Source: Gymnopus androsaceus JB14
Taxonomy: Eukaryota; Basidiomycota; Agaricomycetes; Agaricales; Omphalotaceae
Assembly: GCA_009733575.1 (NCBI GenBank)
Contig: ML769406.1
Coordinates: 45,979-109,978 of the forward strand
Direction of reading: 5' to 3'
Length of the DNA stretch: 64,000 bases
The notes under the pieces were generated by a model. The model worked only from the letters and a program-made list of their open reading frames with translations. It ran no database searches and was not told where the DNA came from. Made by a program: the position numbers and the translations under genes. Below are positions 10,828 through 20,840 of the stretch, in pieces. Every line of letters starts with the position of its first letter. Within the stretch, counting starts at the first letter, position 1.

Positions 10828-12187
10828 CTACACTCTCATTTCCGGCAGCTCCTTGAACTCATAATCCTCAACAGGTACAGCGTTTGCTGGTGGTCCCGCA
10901 CCCAGCTTGAACATCAGAGAAATCAGCCCCGACCATGAAAAGAAGTACATGATAGCGTTCAAAACCCAGACTCCCCATGCTGTCTCTGGATTCAACATGT
11001 GGGGCATACCTGGTGCCAATTTCTGCGCGCGGTCCACGAGAGGTCGCATCTTGTTTTCATACTCGGCGAAAGCAGCTGTGTGGTCGTTCAGACAACGTTC
11101 AAGGGCGCCGGCTAGATTATAGGCACCATTCAAGGCCAAGGTCGTGCCCATGCCTGAGAGCGGCGAAGCACAATAACTGGAAACGATTAGAACGACCAAA
11201 TCACATTTTGTGTAGCAGGACCCACCCAGCATCGCCCAGCAAAACCACCCTCCCTTTACTCCACTTGTCCATCCTGACTTGACCGACTGTATCGTAATAG
11301 AAGTCTTTTGTTGCGATCATCTCCCGGATAATACGCTCGGACTCCCAACCAGCATCCTGAAAATACTCTTTCAACAACTCCTTCTGTGCCTTGACGTCCT
11401 CCCGACCTTTTTCCGCGACCGCTGGCAGCCTGATGTCCTTCTCATTAATGACATACATGAAAACAGTTGTCTTTTCCCTCTGTTCATCCGGCCGTACCAT
11501 GATTCCACGACGCCCCGGTGCATGGAACCATCGACGCCACATGCTATCAGTCTTTGCGCTTGGCATGCTGAAGAATGCGCCATACATTCCCAGTCGCTTC
11601 ACCCTCTCCCGCTCACCCTCAGCGCCCCAGACCATATTCCTTGTTCGACTCTGCAGACCATCCGCTCCAACTACCAAATCAAATGTCCGTCTCTCCTTAC
11701 CCTTTGCAAAGTGCACGTGGACCTTCTCCCCGTCCTGCTCCAACTCATCAAGATAGTCTCCAAAGATATACTCTATGCCCATCCCGCCCTCCCTCTGAAC
11801 CTCCTCGCTGACCAGCTTGCTCCGCCGCCAGAGGAGTTCTGATAGCCTGCCTCGCAGGATCTCAATGTCACTGGTGGGCGTCGAAACCTTCCCGCTCTTA
11901 TCCGCTGGGAACGCGGCCCAGATGCGATTATCCCGGTCCACAAACTGCACGCCTTCCTCGCCCGTAGTCGAGGCGCGAACCGCAGCCTCGAGCCCGAGCT
12001 TGCGAATAATCGTTACACCTGTACCGCGAACATCGATGTTCTGCCCATCTACACGGAGGGCGGGCGACCGCTCGAGGATGGTGATGTGTGGTTTTTCAGA
12101 GGCGGGAAGAGGAGAAAGGAGGAGGAAGGTGGCTAGCGTAGGACCAGCAATGCTACAACCTACTATGAGGATGTTTAAGGGTGGCAT
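10828..12187 (-). CDS. FAD-dependent monooxygenase (PF01494 type), intact
   Basis: Predicted 436-residue flavoprotein that would hydroxylate a small aromatic or polyketide-like substrate using NAD(P)H and O2; the substrate cannot be told. Two exons, 12187-11226 and 11176-10828, join with a GT..AG intron exactly inside the conserved GDAGYCASPLSGMGTTLAL, the FAD-ribityl GD motif. The N-terminus has the Rossmann dinucleotide motif (ILIVGCSIAGPTLATFLL, residues ~5-22, GxxxxG form) and an E at ILERSP. The mid-protein DG motif is LVVGADGLQSRTRN (~residues 171-184). It ends in a hydrophobic stretch (VWVLNAIMYFFSWSGLISLMF) that may touch a membrane. No lesion is visible. The block B copy at 24950-25870 is decayed. 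Confidence 0.9.
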
Positions 12188-12505
12188 GCTGGGAAATAGT
12201 GCTCAGAAAACGGCGAAAAGAGACAAGTAATTAAGAGAGTTTATCGATCCAGTTCTCTTTAAATGGCAAAGCCCGTCATAGGAGATGATCGGCGGCCAGT
12301 GACGTGTTTGCGTGGCTGAAATTGGGAAAATTATGATAGATTGCTCACCGGGAAACTAGGAGTAGTAGGTTGTTGGATTATGTTTAATATAACCGATATA
12401 ACCGATATCAGATTCGTTGGCACTCCACTTTCAAATTTCAAATTCAAGGCGGGGAGCAGCTTGGCAGCTTTGGGTGAGTTAGAATGATATTCTGGCTAGC
12501 TGCTT
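12188..12505. other. Upstream region of the monooxygenase gene
   Basis: Intergenic. It contains a short direct repeat, ATAACCGATATAACCGATATC (12391-12411). No gene was found. A TTCTCTTTAAATGG stretch at ~12251 might serve as a weak TATA-like element for the minus-strand gene starting at 12187; this is speculative. Confidence 0.3.
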
Positions 12506-13096
12506 GTGGTTTACGAAGATAAAAAGTCAAGGACATTGTTTCTCATTTCTGCCATGATCTTTGCACTCATATCGCCCGCTCAGAGTATGAACCATGCGCG
12601 TAACACAGGCATGACTTCTTGCCATGACGAGGTTTATACTATGTCTCGGACCCTGAACCAATTTTCCGACCTTCTTCACCTCAGCAGCGGCCAGCTAGTC
12701 CAGTGTCATTCTATCCAAATCAGCATTAACGGTCTTACACTCCTTGCTGCATTTGATTTTAGTACTTCCTCCATTGACCTTCCATCCACTCAACCAGGTG
12801 CGGAGGCTTGTGTGTTGTGCACAAGCGTCCCGACCGCAAATCCACCGTCACATATCCTTTATGTCTTCTCCTTCCAATCTTCGACCTTGACCTTAAGGGT
12901 GTCTGTCGCCCAGCATCCGGGGCGAAATCTTCTTTTTGCGGCAATTGTTAGGTTCTACTACTCCCTCTGGATGTCCTCAAAATCAAACGTTAAGTGGACT
13001 CCGAAGTCTTCTGAGGCTGAGGTGTTATTCGGCTTATCGCTGAGGGAAACACTACTCTGTATTGTGGTTCGGGATCGGAATCCTCACAGCGCGTAA
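12506..13096 (+). CDS. Hypothetical open frame, 196 codons, low confidence
   Basis: An uninterrupted frame whose first reliable ATG may lie inside it (for example MIFALISPAQSMNH). It has a hydrophobic N-terminus (LFLISAMIFALIS) followed by Ser/Thr-rich sequence, but no family motif. The end (GLSLRETLLCIVVRDRN) overlaps a dispersed word (GCTGAGGGAAACACTACTCTGTAT) that also occurs near 10705, 20240 and 24825 outside any gene. That argues the frame is at least partly repeat-derived. It could be chance. Confidence 0.2.
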   Translation: MVYEDKKSRTLFLISAMIFALISPAQSMNHARNTGMTSCHDEVYTMSRTLNQFSDLLHLSSGQLVQCHSIQISINGLTLLAAFDFSTSSIDLPSTQPGAEACVLCTSVPTANPPSHILYVFSFQSSTLTLRVSVAQHPGRNLLFAAIVRFYYSLWMSSKSNVKWTPKSSEAEVLFGLSLRETLLCIVVRDRNPHSA

Positions 13097-13179
13097 TCCT
13101 TCTCATATAGCATACGGTTTTCTCATATAATCCGGGTGCATCTGCTGTAACAAAAGACTACATCCTCGGAATAGCGGAC

Positions 13180-13610
13180 TACTCAAGCAACATGGAACTA
13201 TACAAAACGTTATCGCTTCCATCGCTGGTGCCGTCGCCTTCATCATCGTCGTTGCTCCTCTGGATACCGTCAAAACGCGTATTCAGAATGCCATATCCGA
13301 GATCAGCCTCCAGATCATCCAGAGTGAGAAATCGACAATTTTCGCCATGGAATCAACGCAAATGTATGTCTGTCATTTACTTTTGAATTGTGCCTCAGTA
13401 ACTCAAATGCCAATAGTCTTGCCTTTCGTCCTTCCATTTTTCTTCAACCTAAGAATGTATATATACATATAGTAGGATCTTCTCAAAATCGGACTAGCGA
13501 GACACTGCCAATTCACCGCACCCGAGCTATCATTTATCAAGCCATCTATTTGTCCGCCTTTTGTGTAGTTGCACAAGGTTCATTGCGGACTCGTTTCACA
13601 GGCTGAAGTT
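13180..13610 (+). repeat. Dispersed repeat R, copy 2, fused to a mitochondrial-carrier-like relic
   Basis: The left part (13200-13290) translates to SIAGAVAFIIVVAPLDTVK, recalling the PxDxxKxR signature of mitochondrial carriers. It is followed by repeat R sequence (CGCCATGGAATCAACGCAAATG, CAAATGCCAATAGTCTTGCC). The carrier-like words recur near 20420-20510 and 26150-26230. There is no complete gene. Repeat R may descend from a carrier gene, but this is not proven. Confidence 0.4.
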
Positions 13611-14285
13611 TCATGTCGTCAGAGGGAATGGCTTGTTGTTTGAGAGACTCGAGACTGGTGGGAATTGTGCAGGTTGCTTTACGTCTGGGCGCTCTGATGG
13701 CGCCTTTTTTCCACTGCAAAGCAAGGATGAACGTCGTGCGGCGTACAGTGTGCTGAGGAATCCTGGCCGTGGTCACCCTCTGGATCTGCTTGGCCGTCTC
13801 TTGCTTCGCTTTCGACACATGAACCCTGCCTCGTTTTGAGTCCAGGAGCGCAAATACATATCTTATACCTTTTCGGAACATTCAATACTTGGTACATACA
13901 ACTTGTGGCAGTTGGAGACTACAGCTAGTCATTATCAGCCTCAAGCAGCCTTTTCCGCTCAGTGCGTATTCAGATCTATTTATAGGGTAACTTCCGTCTT
14001 ACCGTCGCCACATAGAATCCCGCCATTGTCGCTTCGCGCTGTTTGTCGGGAGTACGGTTGTCTGTTACCATATCTGGAAGTAATATTCCGACTTGCTGAA
14101 TTCCGCAGTGTTCGCTCGTCCGGTCATCAACTTTAAAGTTATACAGTACCAATCGAACCCTTCAGTGTCAACACAGCGCATTTAAGCATATGCGTGGATC
14201 CGTCTTTGCGCAAAGGACAAAAAGGAAGAATTAAGTATTCTCCATGCATCTCATAATCCCCAACTCGTCTTTTATCTGAGCAAGA
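13611..14285. other. Upstream region of the DUF7702-like gene, block A
   Basis: Bases ~13910-14285 match ~26280-26626 in front of the block B copy, including CTGTTACCATATCTGGAAGTAATATTCCGACTTGCTG. This shared promoter region shows that the duplication reached beyond the coding parts. A basic open frame on the minus strand (13881-13546) has no recognisable motif and I do not call it. Confidence 0.5.
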
Positions 14286-15290
14286 ATGTCCACCTCCTCA
14301 GATTCTATCAACTATGCGAAGCTCTTTGGATTCAAATCCATTCCAGCGGCGGTCATTTTTGCAATATGTTACCTGCCTCTCTGTCTCTGGTTCATTCCCA
14401 AGGTCATTATGCGACGCACCTATGCAGTTTTCACGGTAACCCTGTTCTGCCTCAGTGAGTGGACTCTTTATTTCTGCAGTGATGAGTCATTCTGATATAT
14501 CTACGTAGTGCGTTTCGCTGCTTTCATCATACGGGTCGCTCTATTAGCGTCCAATAGTATTGGTGAAGATGAAAACGTCTTCATTGTCGATGAAGTCCTC
14601 TTTTCTATTGGGTTTTTCGGTCTGCTTTACGGTGCATACGGACTTGTTCTCGATCGGTCGGTGGTTTTCCGCGCCTTCCTTGTAGTCGTTTCGCTGACGC
14701 TGAGCTCAATAGCCTTGCCCTCTGCGCAACTTCTCAATACCACGAAAACCCTGTGAACGCTATCCTTAGCAACCGAAAGCTCTTCCATCTCGTTTTATTA
14801 GCTGGATTGATCATGGGTATCATTGGAATCACGGATTCTACTGGCAGTTCACCGAGTTCGAGCGGAACGACATTGCGAAAAGCTAGCGTGATTGTTTTCT
14901 TGATTCTTACGCTGCTTCAAGCATACCAAACATTTACTCTTGTGAGGGCTGAAAGTTCAGGTGAGATAACCTTCTCTTCATGTTCCTTTGAATATTTAGC
15001 TGACGTTCTTGTAGAGGATTCCAAGTTTCGCATCCAGTCTCTTGGTGATACCCTCGGGGCTCGTCACGGAGCTATTATCTTTGGGGCCATTGCAGCTCTT
15101 CTTACTCGTACGGGAGATCTATTTGGTGTCGACCATAAGCTCTACGATAAAGCAGAACAAGGAGGACACATGGTATCCCCTGGTCGCGCTTCCCGAGCTT
15201 ATTTGTGTTGTGCTGTATGCCTTACCAGGAGTTATTCCTCCTACTCCCGGCTCTTCCGACCTTCCTCGGTAATTGTCAGTGGTACGGATT
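14286..15290 (+). pseudogene. DUF7702-like multi-pass membrane protein, block A copy (frameshifted)
   Basis: Fungal integral membrane protein family of unknown function. The start at 14286 gives MSTSSDSINYAKLFGFKSIP, then a helix (AAVIFAICYLPLCLWFI). A GT..AG intron (~14454-14509) leads to FAAFIIRVALLASNSIGEDE and a helix (VLFSIGFFGLLYGAYGLVLDR). Compared with copy B, one T is missing near 14680, which breaks the frame after FRAFL. Sequence further on is in frame (LSNRKLFHLVLLAGLIMGIIGI), and a second shift near 15105 destroys the last helices. A normal family member would have about seven helices. Family assignment rests on memory of conserved motifs. Confidence 0.7.
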
Positions 15291-15429
15291 CCATAAAATG
15301 CATGGGTATGGGTATATTTATTACATAGGGCGGTATAATAAAAGGGATACATTACTACTTACCGATACAAATATTAAAGAGAAAGTAAATTAACTACAGC
15401 CACACGGACAATTAATTCATGGCAAAGAC

Positions 15430-16530
15430 GATATCACTCGAGGTTCAGTTCTCTAGTCGAAAACTGTACTCTGCTGCCAGCACAGGGAATCCAGGACGAC
15501 CCATAGAACAGCAACGCTATAAGCCTAACGTCCTTGTAATCACATCTATCCAAGCTCCACTTTGGGTTGATTCCTCGATCCTGGTCTGTAGTTCCAGTAT
15601 TCATGATTTGAGCTTTACCACTCCGCATAACACGCTTGATTTCCATGCAAATCTCGATAGTCACCTCGAGCCGTGTGATATGTCGATTCCCGACAACGAC
15701 TTGCATTCGATGAGTGACAGAGCGAAGCCCCGGGTACTACGGAAGGAACGTCGCGATTAACGAGCCTGAAAAGATAAGAAATATTATACACTCACATCGA
15801 AGATCCACTGAGTCCTTTTCCAAGCCCTGGTGAGCAAACACCATCGTTTCGGAGTCATCCAGAATTGGAACCTGGCTTCAAAACTTTCCGTGACAGATAC
15901 TCCAGGGACTCTCTTGGAAAAGAATTTTATAGGCTCCTCCGAGGTAAAGCCAGAGTGTTCTGGTCGTCTAGGAAGATATTCCAACTCGGAGGGGAGGAGG
16001 AGCAGGGAAAGGACGACCGGGATTGGCGAGGATCCACTGAGCGTCAGGTGAAGCTGCAGGACGGGCGAAAGAATAAATCGAGTCGGGAGGATAGGGCTCG
16101 TCGACATGTGATGTCGATGATGGGCCTATGAAGAGAAAGTGAGATTACTATGGATAGGTAATGAAGAGAAAGAGGTTACTCACAGCGGTCGGTGCACGAG
16201 CACGGGCGTAGGGAGAAGCTGTATGAGCATGAAGAACCGCTCTCGGAGCGGCGGCGAGATGAACCCTATAAACATGTTTTATGAAAATTGAATAGCGAGA
16301 GAGAATGGAAAGTATTTACCGGGCTCGACTGTCCGGGTGAGCGAGCTGCTTGCTGTGCATAAGATTGAGTTCCTGAGGGTAAATGCGCGCAGCCTGCGCG
16401 TGGTAACGTGACTCCAGTTGGGATTATAGGCGTAGTCGAATTGGGATGGCATTCTAAGCAGCTGTTTTGACGTTGTGTACAGAGAGAAGAGAAGAATAAT
16501 AACTTGAACCATCTTGTCCAAAAGCCGACC
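15430..16530 (-). pseudogene. Conserved hypothetical protein X, block A copy (decayed)
   Basis: Same gene as at 27790-28868. The start region near 16512 ends its first exon with MPSQFDYAYNPNW, then diverges by frameshift from the B copy. Later exons show VLSLLLLPSELEYLPRRPEHSGFTS-like sequence at 16040-15785 and a C-terminal segment at 15706-15434 (ITRLEVTIEICMEIKRVMRSGKAQ..). Similar charged, Trp/Gly-containing proteins of unknown function are common in mushroom genomes, but I cannot name the family. Confidence 0.45.
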
Positions 16531-16599
16531 TTTTATGCAGCCTGATGAATGCTGGGGCCACAATCGATCCAAGCGGGATAACTAAATATGGAGTACAAT

Positions 16600-17310
16600 G
16601 CTCGGTTGGGAAGTTTTTATATTCAGGTCAAGTTCCATACCAAGGTCAAAGCTCGCAACATGATGCGTCGGCCCAATGATTTTGACCAGATTAGGTCGAG
16701 AGGCCAGCTTTGATCTTCCTAAAAAGGAAATGGAAGGAACACGAGGGAGCGACTTCAAAGTGACCCAGTGGATCCTAGAAAAAGTTGTACAACGAACGCA
16801 ACATTAATGCGAAACGTCATGATCATGAATCTCGAACGACGACTTGGAACGCGCTATAAACAAGGAACACAGATCAATTCATCCCAAGCGCGAAGCTTGC
16901 AGAACTTTTGGATGTGATGAATGCTTGGAGCTGTGGCGTTGCTACTGCAGTTCATGTTGAGAGCTCGAAAAAGTCTTCTAGACCAGGAGGTCCATGATTC
17001 CGATAAGCAATGGTCACTGCGGTCTTATAGCGAATTATCAGAATTCCAGGCTGAAGTAAAGCATTCTGAATGGAACGTTCAGATATGCCTTGAAGATGAG
17101 TGTCCTCGAATTTGCAGATGCGTTCATGAAGCAGAATGTGATTGGTCCGGAGGATACGGTCCGATTCATTGAGGTGCGCTTTGACCTTGACTTCGACCAA
17201 ACTATTGATTATTGCCGACGTAACTAGTATCCAAAGACCAACTGTACAACGATAAACCAGCCTTCGATCTTCTCAAGTTTTGTTCATGCTGGTTGATACT
17301 GGATATGATA
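16600..17310. other. Duplicated flank downstream of gene X, with an unassigned conserved segment
   Basis: Bases ~16600-17195 match ~28925-30110 (with extra sequence in block B), for example GAGGCCAGCTTTGATCTTCCTAAAAAGGAAATG. On the minus strand 17200-16952 shares an open segment with 30119-29742 (LLHERICKFE.. QGISERSIQN). It may be a relic of a third gene in the duplicated block; no family is recognised. Confidence 0.4.
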
Positions 17311-18115
17311 CTGTTGGCTAGCCCACAAAGCTCATTCTACTAAGAATGTCGCCCGAGTTGCTGGAGTTAGGTAGAAAATCGAAAGCCGTCTTGGCTTGGA
17401 GTTTGTCAAAATTCAACTTCTTCATCTCATAACTGATTGATTCAGTCCAGTAACTTGTAACACGGCCACGACCACGATCCCGCGTATATCCTCTCTTCGC
17501 TACATTTCTCTCAACACATGGGTTTAATTCTGCCTGCACGCCTTAGATGTTTCCACTGCTCAGCCTCTAAGTCATCCAGAGTCAGCAATCAACAACTTCC
17601 ATGTAATCAACAGAAATGTATGAATTGTATCTCAGTGACTCAAATGCCAATAGTCTTGCCTTTAGTCTTTCCACCTGTAGGACCATCTCAAAGTTGGATA
17701 TTGCAGGACACTGCCAACTCTCCGCCCCACTCAAGCTATTGCCTATCCTCTCAAGCCGTCTATTTGTCCGATCTTTGTGTAGTTCATTGCGGACTTGCCC
17801 GTCGTCACAGAGAGATTGGCTTGTTGTAGTCGAGACTCGAGAGTGAAGATGGATACTGGGCGATGTGGGAAGGCTGGATGAGACAGAGACCAGAGTCGAT
17901 GTGTGCTATGCCAGAACGTTAGGTCTATGGATCTATGGAACCCGTTGTTTTTGGACCTTAAATCGACCCAAATCTAACGTGGAGTTACTTCAGGGACCTA
18001 CATGTCGCATCCTTCGAAAGCTTTTCCGTCCATTTTGATTCGCCTCCGAATCACGTCGTTCGATTATCAGGGCAACCCTCCACTTTGCGCATCATCACCC
18101 AGACTCTGTATAGTG
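17310..18115 (+). repeat. Dispersed repeat R, copy 3
   Basis: Matches 9720-10556 along its length with many substitutions and indels (GCTAGCCCACAAAGCTCATTC, CCATGTAATCAACAGAAATG, CTCAGTGACTCAAATGCCAATAG, GATTGGCTTGTTGTAGTCGAGACT). Here the MESTEM-like start codon context is lost (CCATGTAATC), consistent with decay. Confidence 0.55.
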
Positions 18116-20410
18116 ATATATTGAATCTCCATCGTTGATAGTGGCGTCTTTCCCTCCTACAGCAGACTCTCAATATCAATTCCCATCCCGTCTGTCTGGT
18201 TTTACCGACAGCCTAGGTCTTCTTACATTGACTTATCGAGTATAACCTGACGTGTCCGCCTTTCTTCGTGGACTCCTATCTTATGAACTAGAAGATGATC
18301 TGTCTAATTTGTCACAGCCATTCTGCCGCCCCACTCACCCTGGATATTCACAGAGCGAATCAAAGCGGCCGAATACGGTCAGTCCAGGAGGTGTCAAGTT
18401 CGGCATAGTGGTCATCCACGGCTCGTTGAACCCAGGATCCAACCATCTCCTCTTGCACGCACTTCAACCTCCAGCTTTTGAGCAATGCCGTCGTACACAG
18501 TAAAAGCAGAAGTTCACGCTGTACACCCTCCCTCCACGAATACTGTTACACCTATGTGTCGCGGTACTCGACCTCCAGCATTGAAAGAGCTTATGAGTTC
18601 TGGAACCTCGCATTGCTTACGATTCGGAATCCTGGTCAATGGCCGGCGCGCCTTTAACGTGCTATTTCGCCACAATCTTTGGGGAAGGTGCGATGGTTTA
18701 TTTTCGTTTCAACTAGTGGAGCAGGTGAGCTCTCAGTCTTTTCACTGAACATCCTCCAGGCTGATAATTTTAGCCTGCGCAGTGTGAATTACTCGCATTA
18801 CCGCCACACTATTCAGTCCGAGTCTACGATACTCAAACTTGACACCTAGATGTACGACATGGCTTTCAGCGCCGCTTTGTCTGCTCTTCTCAACGCTCAT
18901 CTCCCATATCCAAACTTGCAAAGCCCTGTGCGTGAAGATGAATTTGGGCCGTTGTTATACTTAGGTCTCTACTACGCAGCAGCTCTGGCGCGTACATAGT
19001 CCCGGTATGTGCTTTTTTTGTTCGTGAATTCACTCGTTGATAACGATCTATTCACCGTTCAGATTCGGACTTATACCTAATCGTTCAAAGTGGGTCTCGA
19101 GAACTTGCGCTACCGCGTTTGTAACGATTGAATTTTGGACCCTAGGAAAAAAGATTTGTCGGGATCTCTGCCACATTGTCGCTCCGTATTCTGCAGCTCA
19201 TTGCAATGTCAGGACCTTCCAGCTTCACTTCCGTGACTCCGACTTTGGTTTTTCACTCCGATTCAACTTCACAACCCACTTGAACGAAAACTTTGTTGAG
19301 CTGGGTTCCCTTGATGGCAAGGAATAGAAGGACGGATGCTGCTCATTGCTATACTCTGCCTGAGGGATTTCGATTACCGTTCGTCGGCAAATGCGGAAGA
19401 TGTCCTCATTCTGGACGACCTTCCTTCTCTCAGCCACCGTCGCGTCTCTTCCTCTGTGCAATTCTGTCGGCAATTCGACATTTTTACCGAGACTTCACTC
19501 TTCACTCTCCTTCTTCGTCCTCACTTCCTTCGCTCATCGGAGTCATTCCTAGTGGGATGCGATTTCAACACGATATGGAGCCGCAATCACATAGGGAGCC
19601 TTCAGCGACATGACCTCGGGCTCGTGGTCAAGCTGAAGATGTCGATGAAGGGTGGACTTCCGGGACGCCCCCGGAAAAGGAAATCTCGTCGATATTATTT
19701 ACCTATTTGCGTTCGATGACCGGTCATGAACCTCACAATATGGCGTTTTATCTCTTGATCTCGTATAGAGCTGGGAATGGTTTCATCTTTTGAGATAAGA
19801 ATACACGCAGTCGCTCCTAGTCGCTCTGGTCAGGCGTTGGCCGTTAGTGAATCAGGTTATTGGGAGGGTTTCAGCTCCCATCGTTGCAGTACTTGTAGTG
19901 TTTCTTTATTTCTTTGTTTCTTCAGCCCAGAAGGAGTCGGAGTCGAGTCCGACGGTGAGTGGAAGAATCGATACCGGTGTGGAAGGAAGGAAGTGTACGG
20001 TCCCTAGACAGGGACGTGTGGTATAGAGCAATAAGCGCTACAGAGGCGTACATACAATGTCCCTGCTACAAATTCGCAGTGGCTCTTATGGTTCGAATTC
20101 AAGAAAGAAGACCAGTATGGTATGTCTCTTGTTTGTTCCTCCCGCTGCTAACCCCCTCCGTATATAGATTTATCCCTAGGAGATAGGCCTATTATTTCCA
20201 TATGATATTCAGTTGGCTCGCCAATGAGCTCTATCATAGACTGTGCTCTGTACTTTGATCTGGGTATGGACGGTGGCACGGAGTGCTCTGGGAAGCCTTG
20301 CAGCCAGTTTTCCCTTCATCCTGCGTAGCACATACTAATCAAAGCTCGTTGCAGCTTTTCTGTGTAACAAAAGCCTACGGCAAGAAGGAGGTTGAACGCG
20401 GATGGGCTGT
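18116..20410. other. 2.3 kb without a recognisable gene
   Basis: Only short open frames (under ~130 codons) on both strands, none with a family motif or plausible splice structure that I could follow. Given the surrounding duplicated, decayed sequence this is probably degenerate genic or repeat DNA. Confidence 0.4.
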
Positions 20411-20510
20411 TGCAAAAATCTATCGTTTATCGCTTTCACTGCTGATGTCGGTGCATCCGTCACCGTCGCCGCTCCTTTGGATACGTCGATTTCAAGGGAT
20501 CACAAGGTAT
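20411..20510 (+). repeat. Mitochondrial-carrier-like relic
   Basis: Sequence around 20428-20500 (ATCGCTTTCACTGCTGATGTCGGTGCATCCGTCACCGTCGC.. then CTCCTTTGGATACGTCG) parallels 13210-13280 and 26155-26225. Translation gives pieces like VTVAAPLDT. It is a fragment only. Confidence 0.4.
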
Positions 20511-20840
20511 GAGAGTGAGGGCTGTTATCGCTTGCCTAAAGCATAACTTTTCCTACAGACTTCATCGGATCCAACATTGCGTTCAAGCTTTCTATACTCT
20601 GGTACAACCACAGCAAACTCCTCAGGATTACTTGGTACCATTGTCCATTGTATGGACGCATACCCAGAAGAAGCCTCTATAAACATACTGGGACTGTTTG
20701 TTGATGACTACCACACGAATCACTGTCCCATCATTGATCATGATTTTCAGCGAGAAAAAGCGGAGGTGGGAGCTCAGCACGGGGGGATGCAAGTGCAGAT
20801 ATAATATAGACGATAGTACACAGCGTACAGTATAATACAA

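Noticed and set aside
11279..11842. 187-codon plus-strand frame over the FAD monooxygenase
   Set aside because: Antisense to a well-supported flavoprotein exon with canonical motifs.
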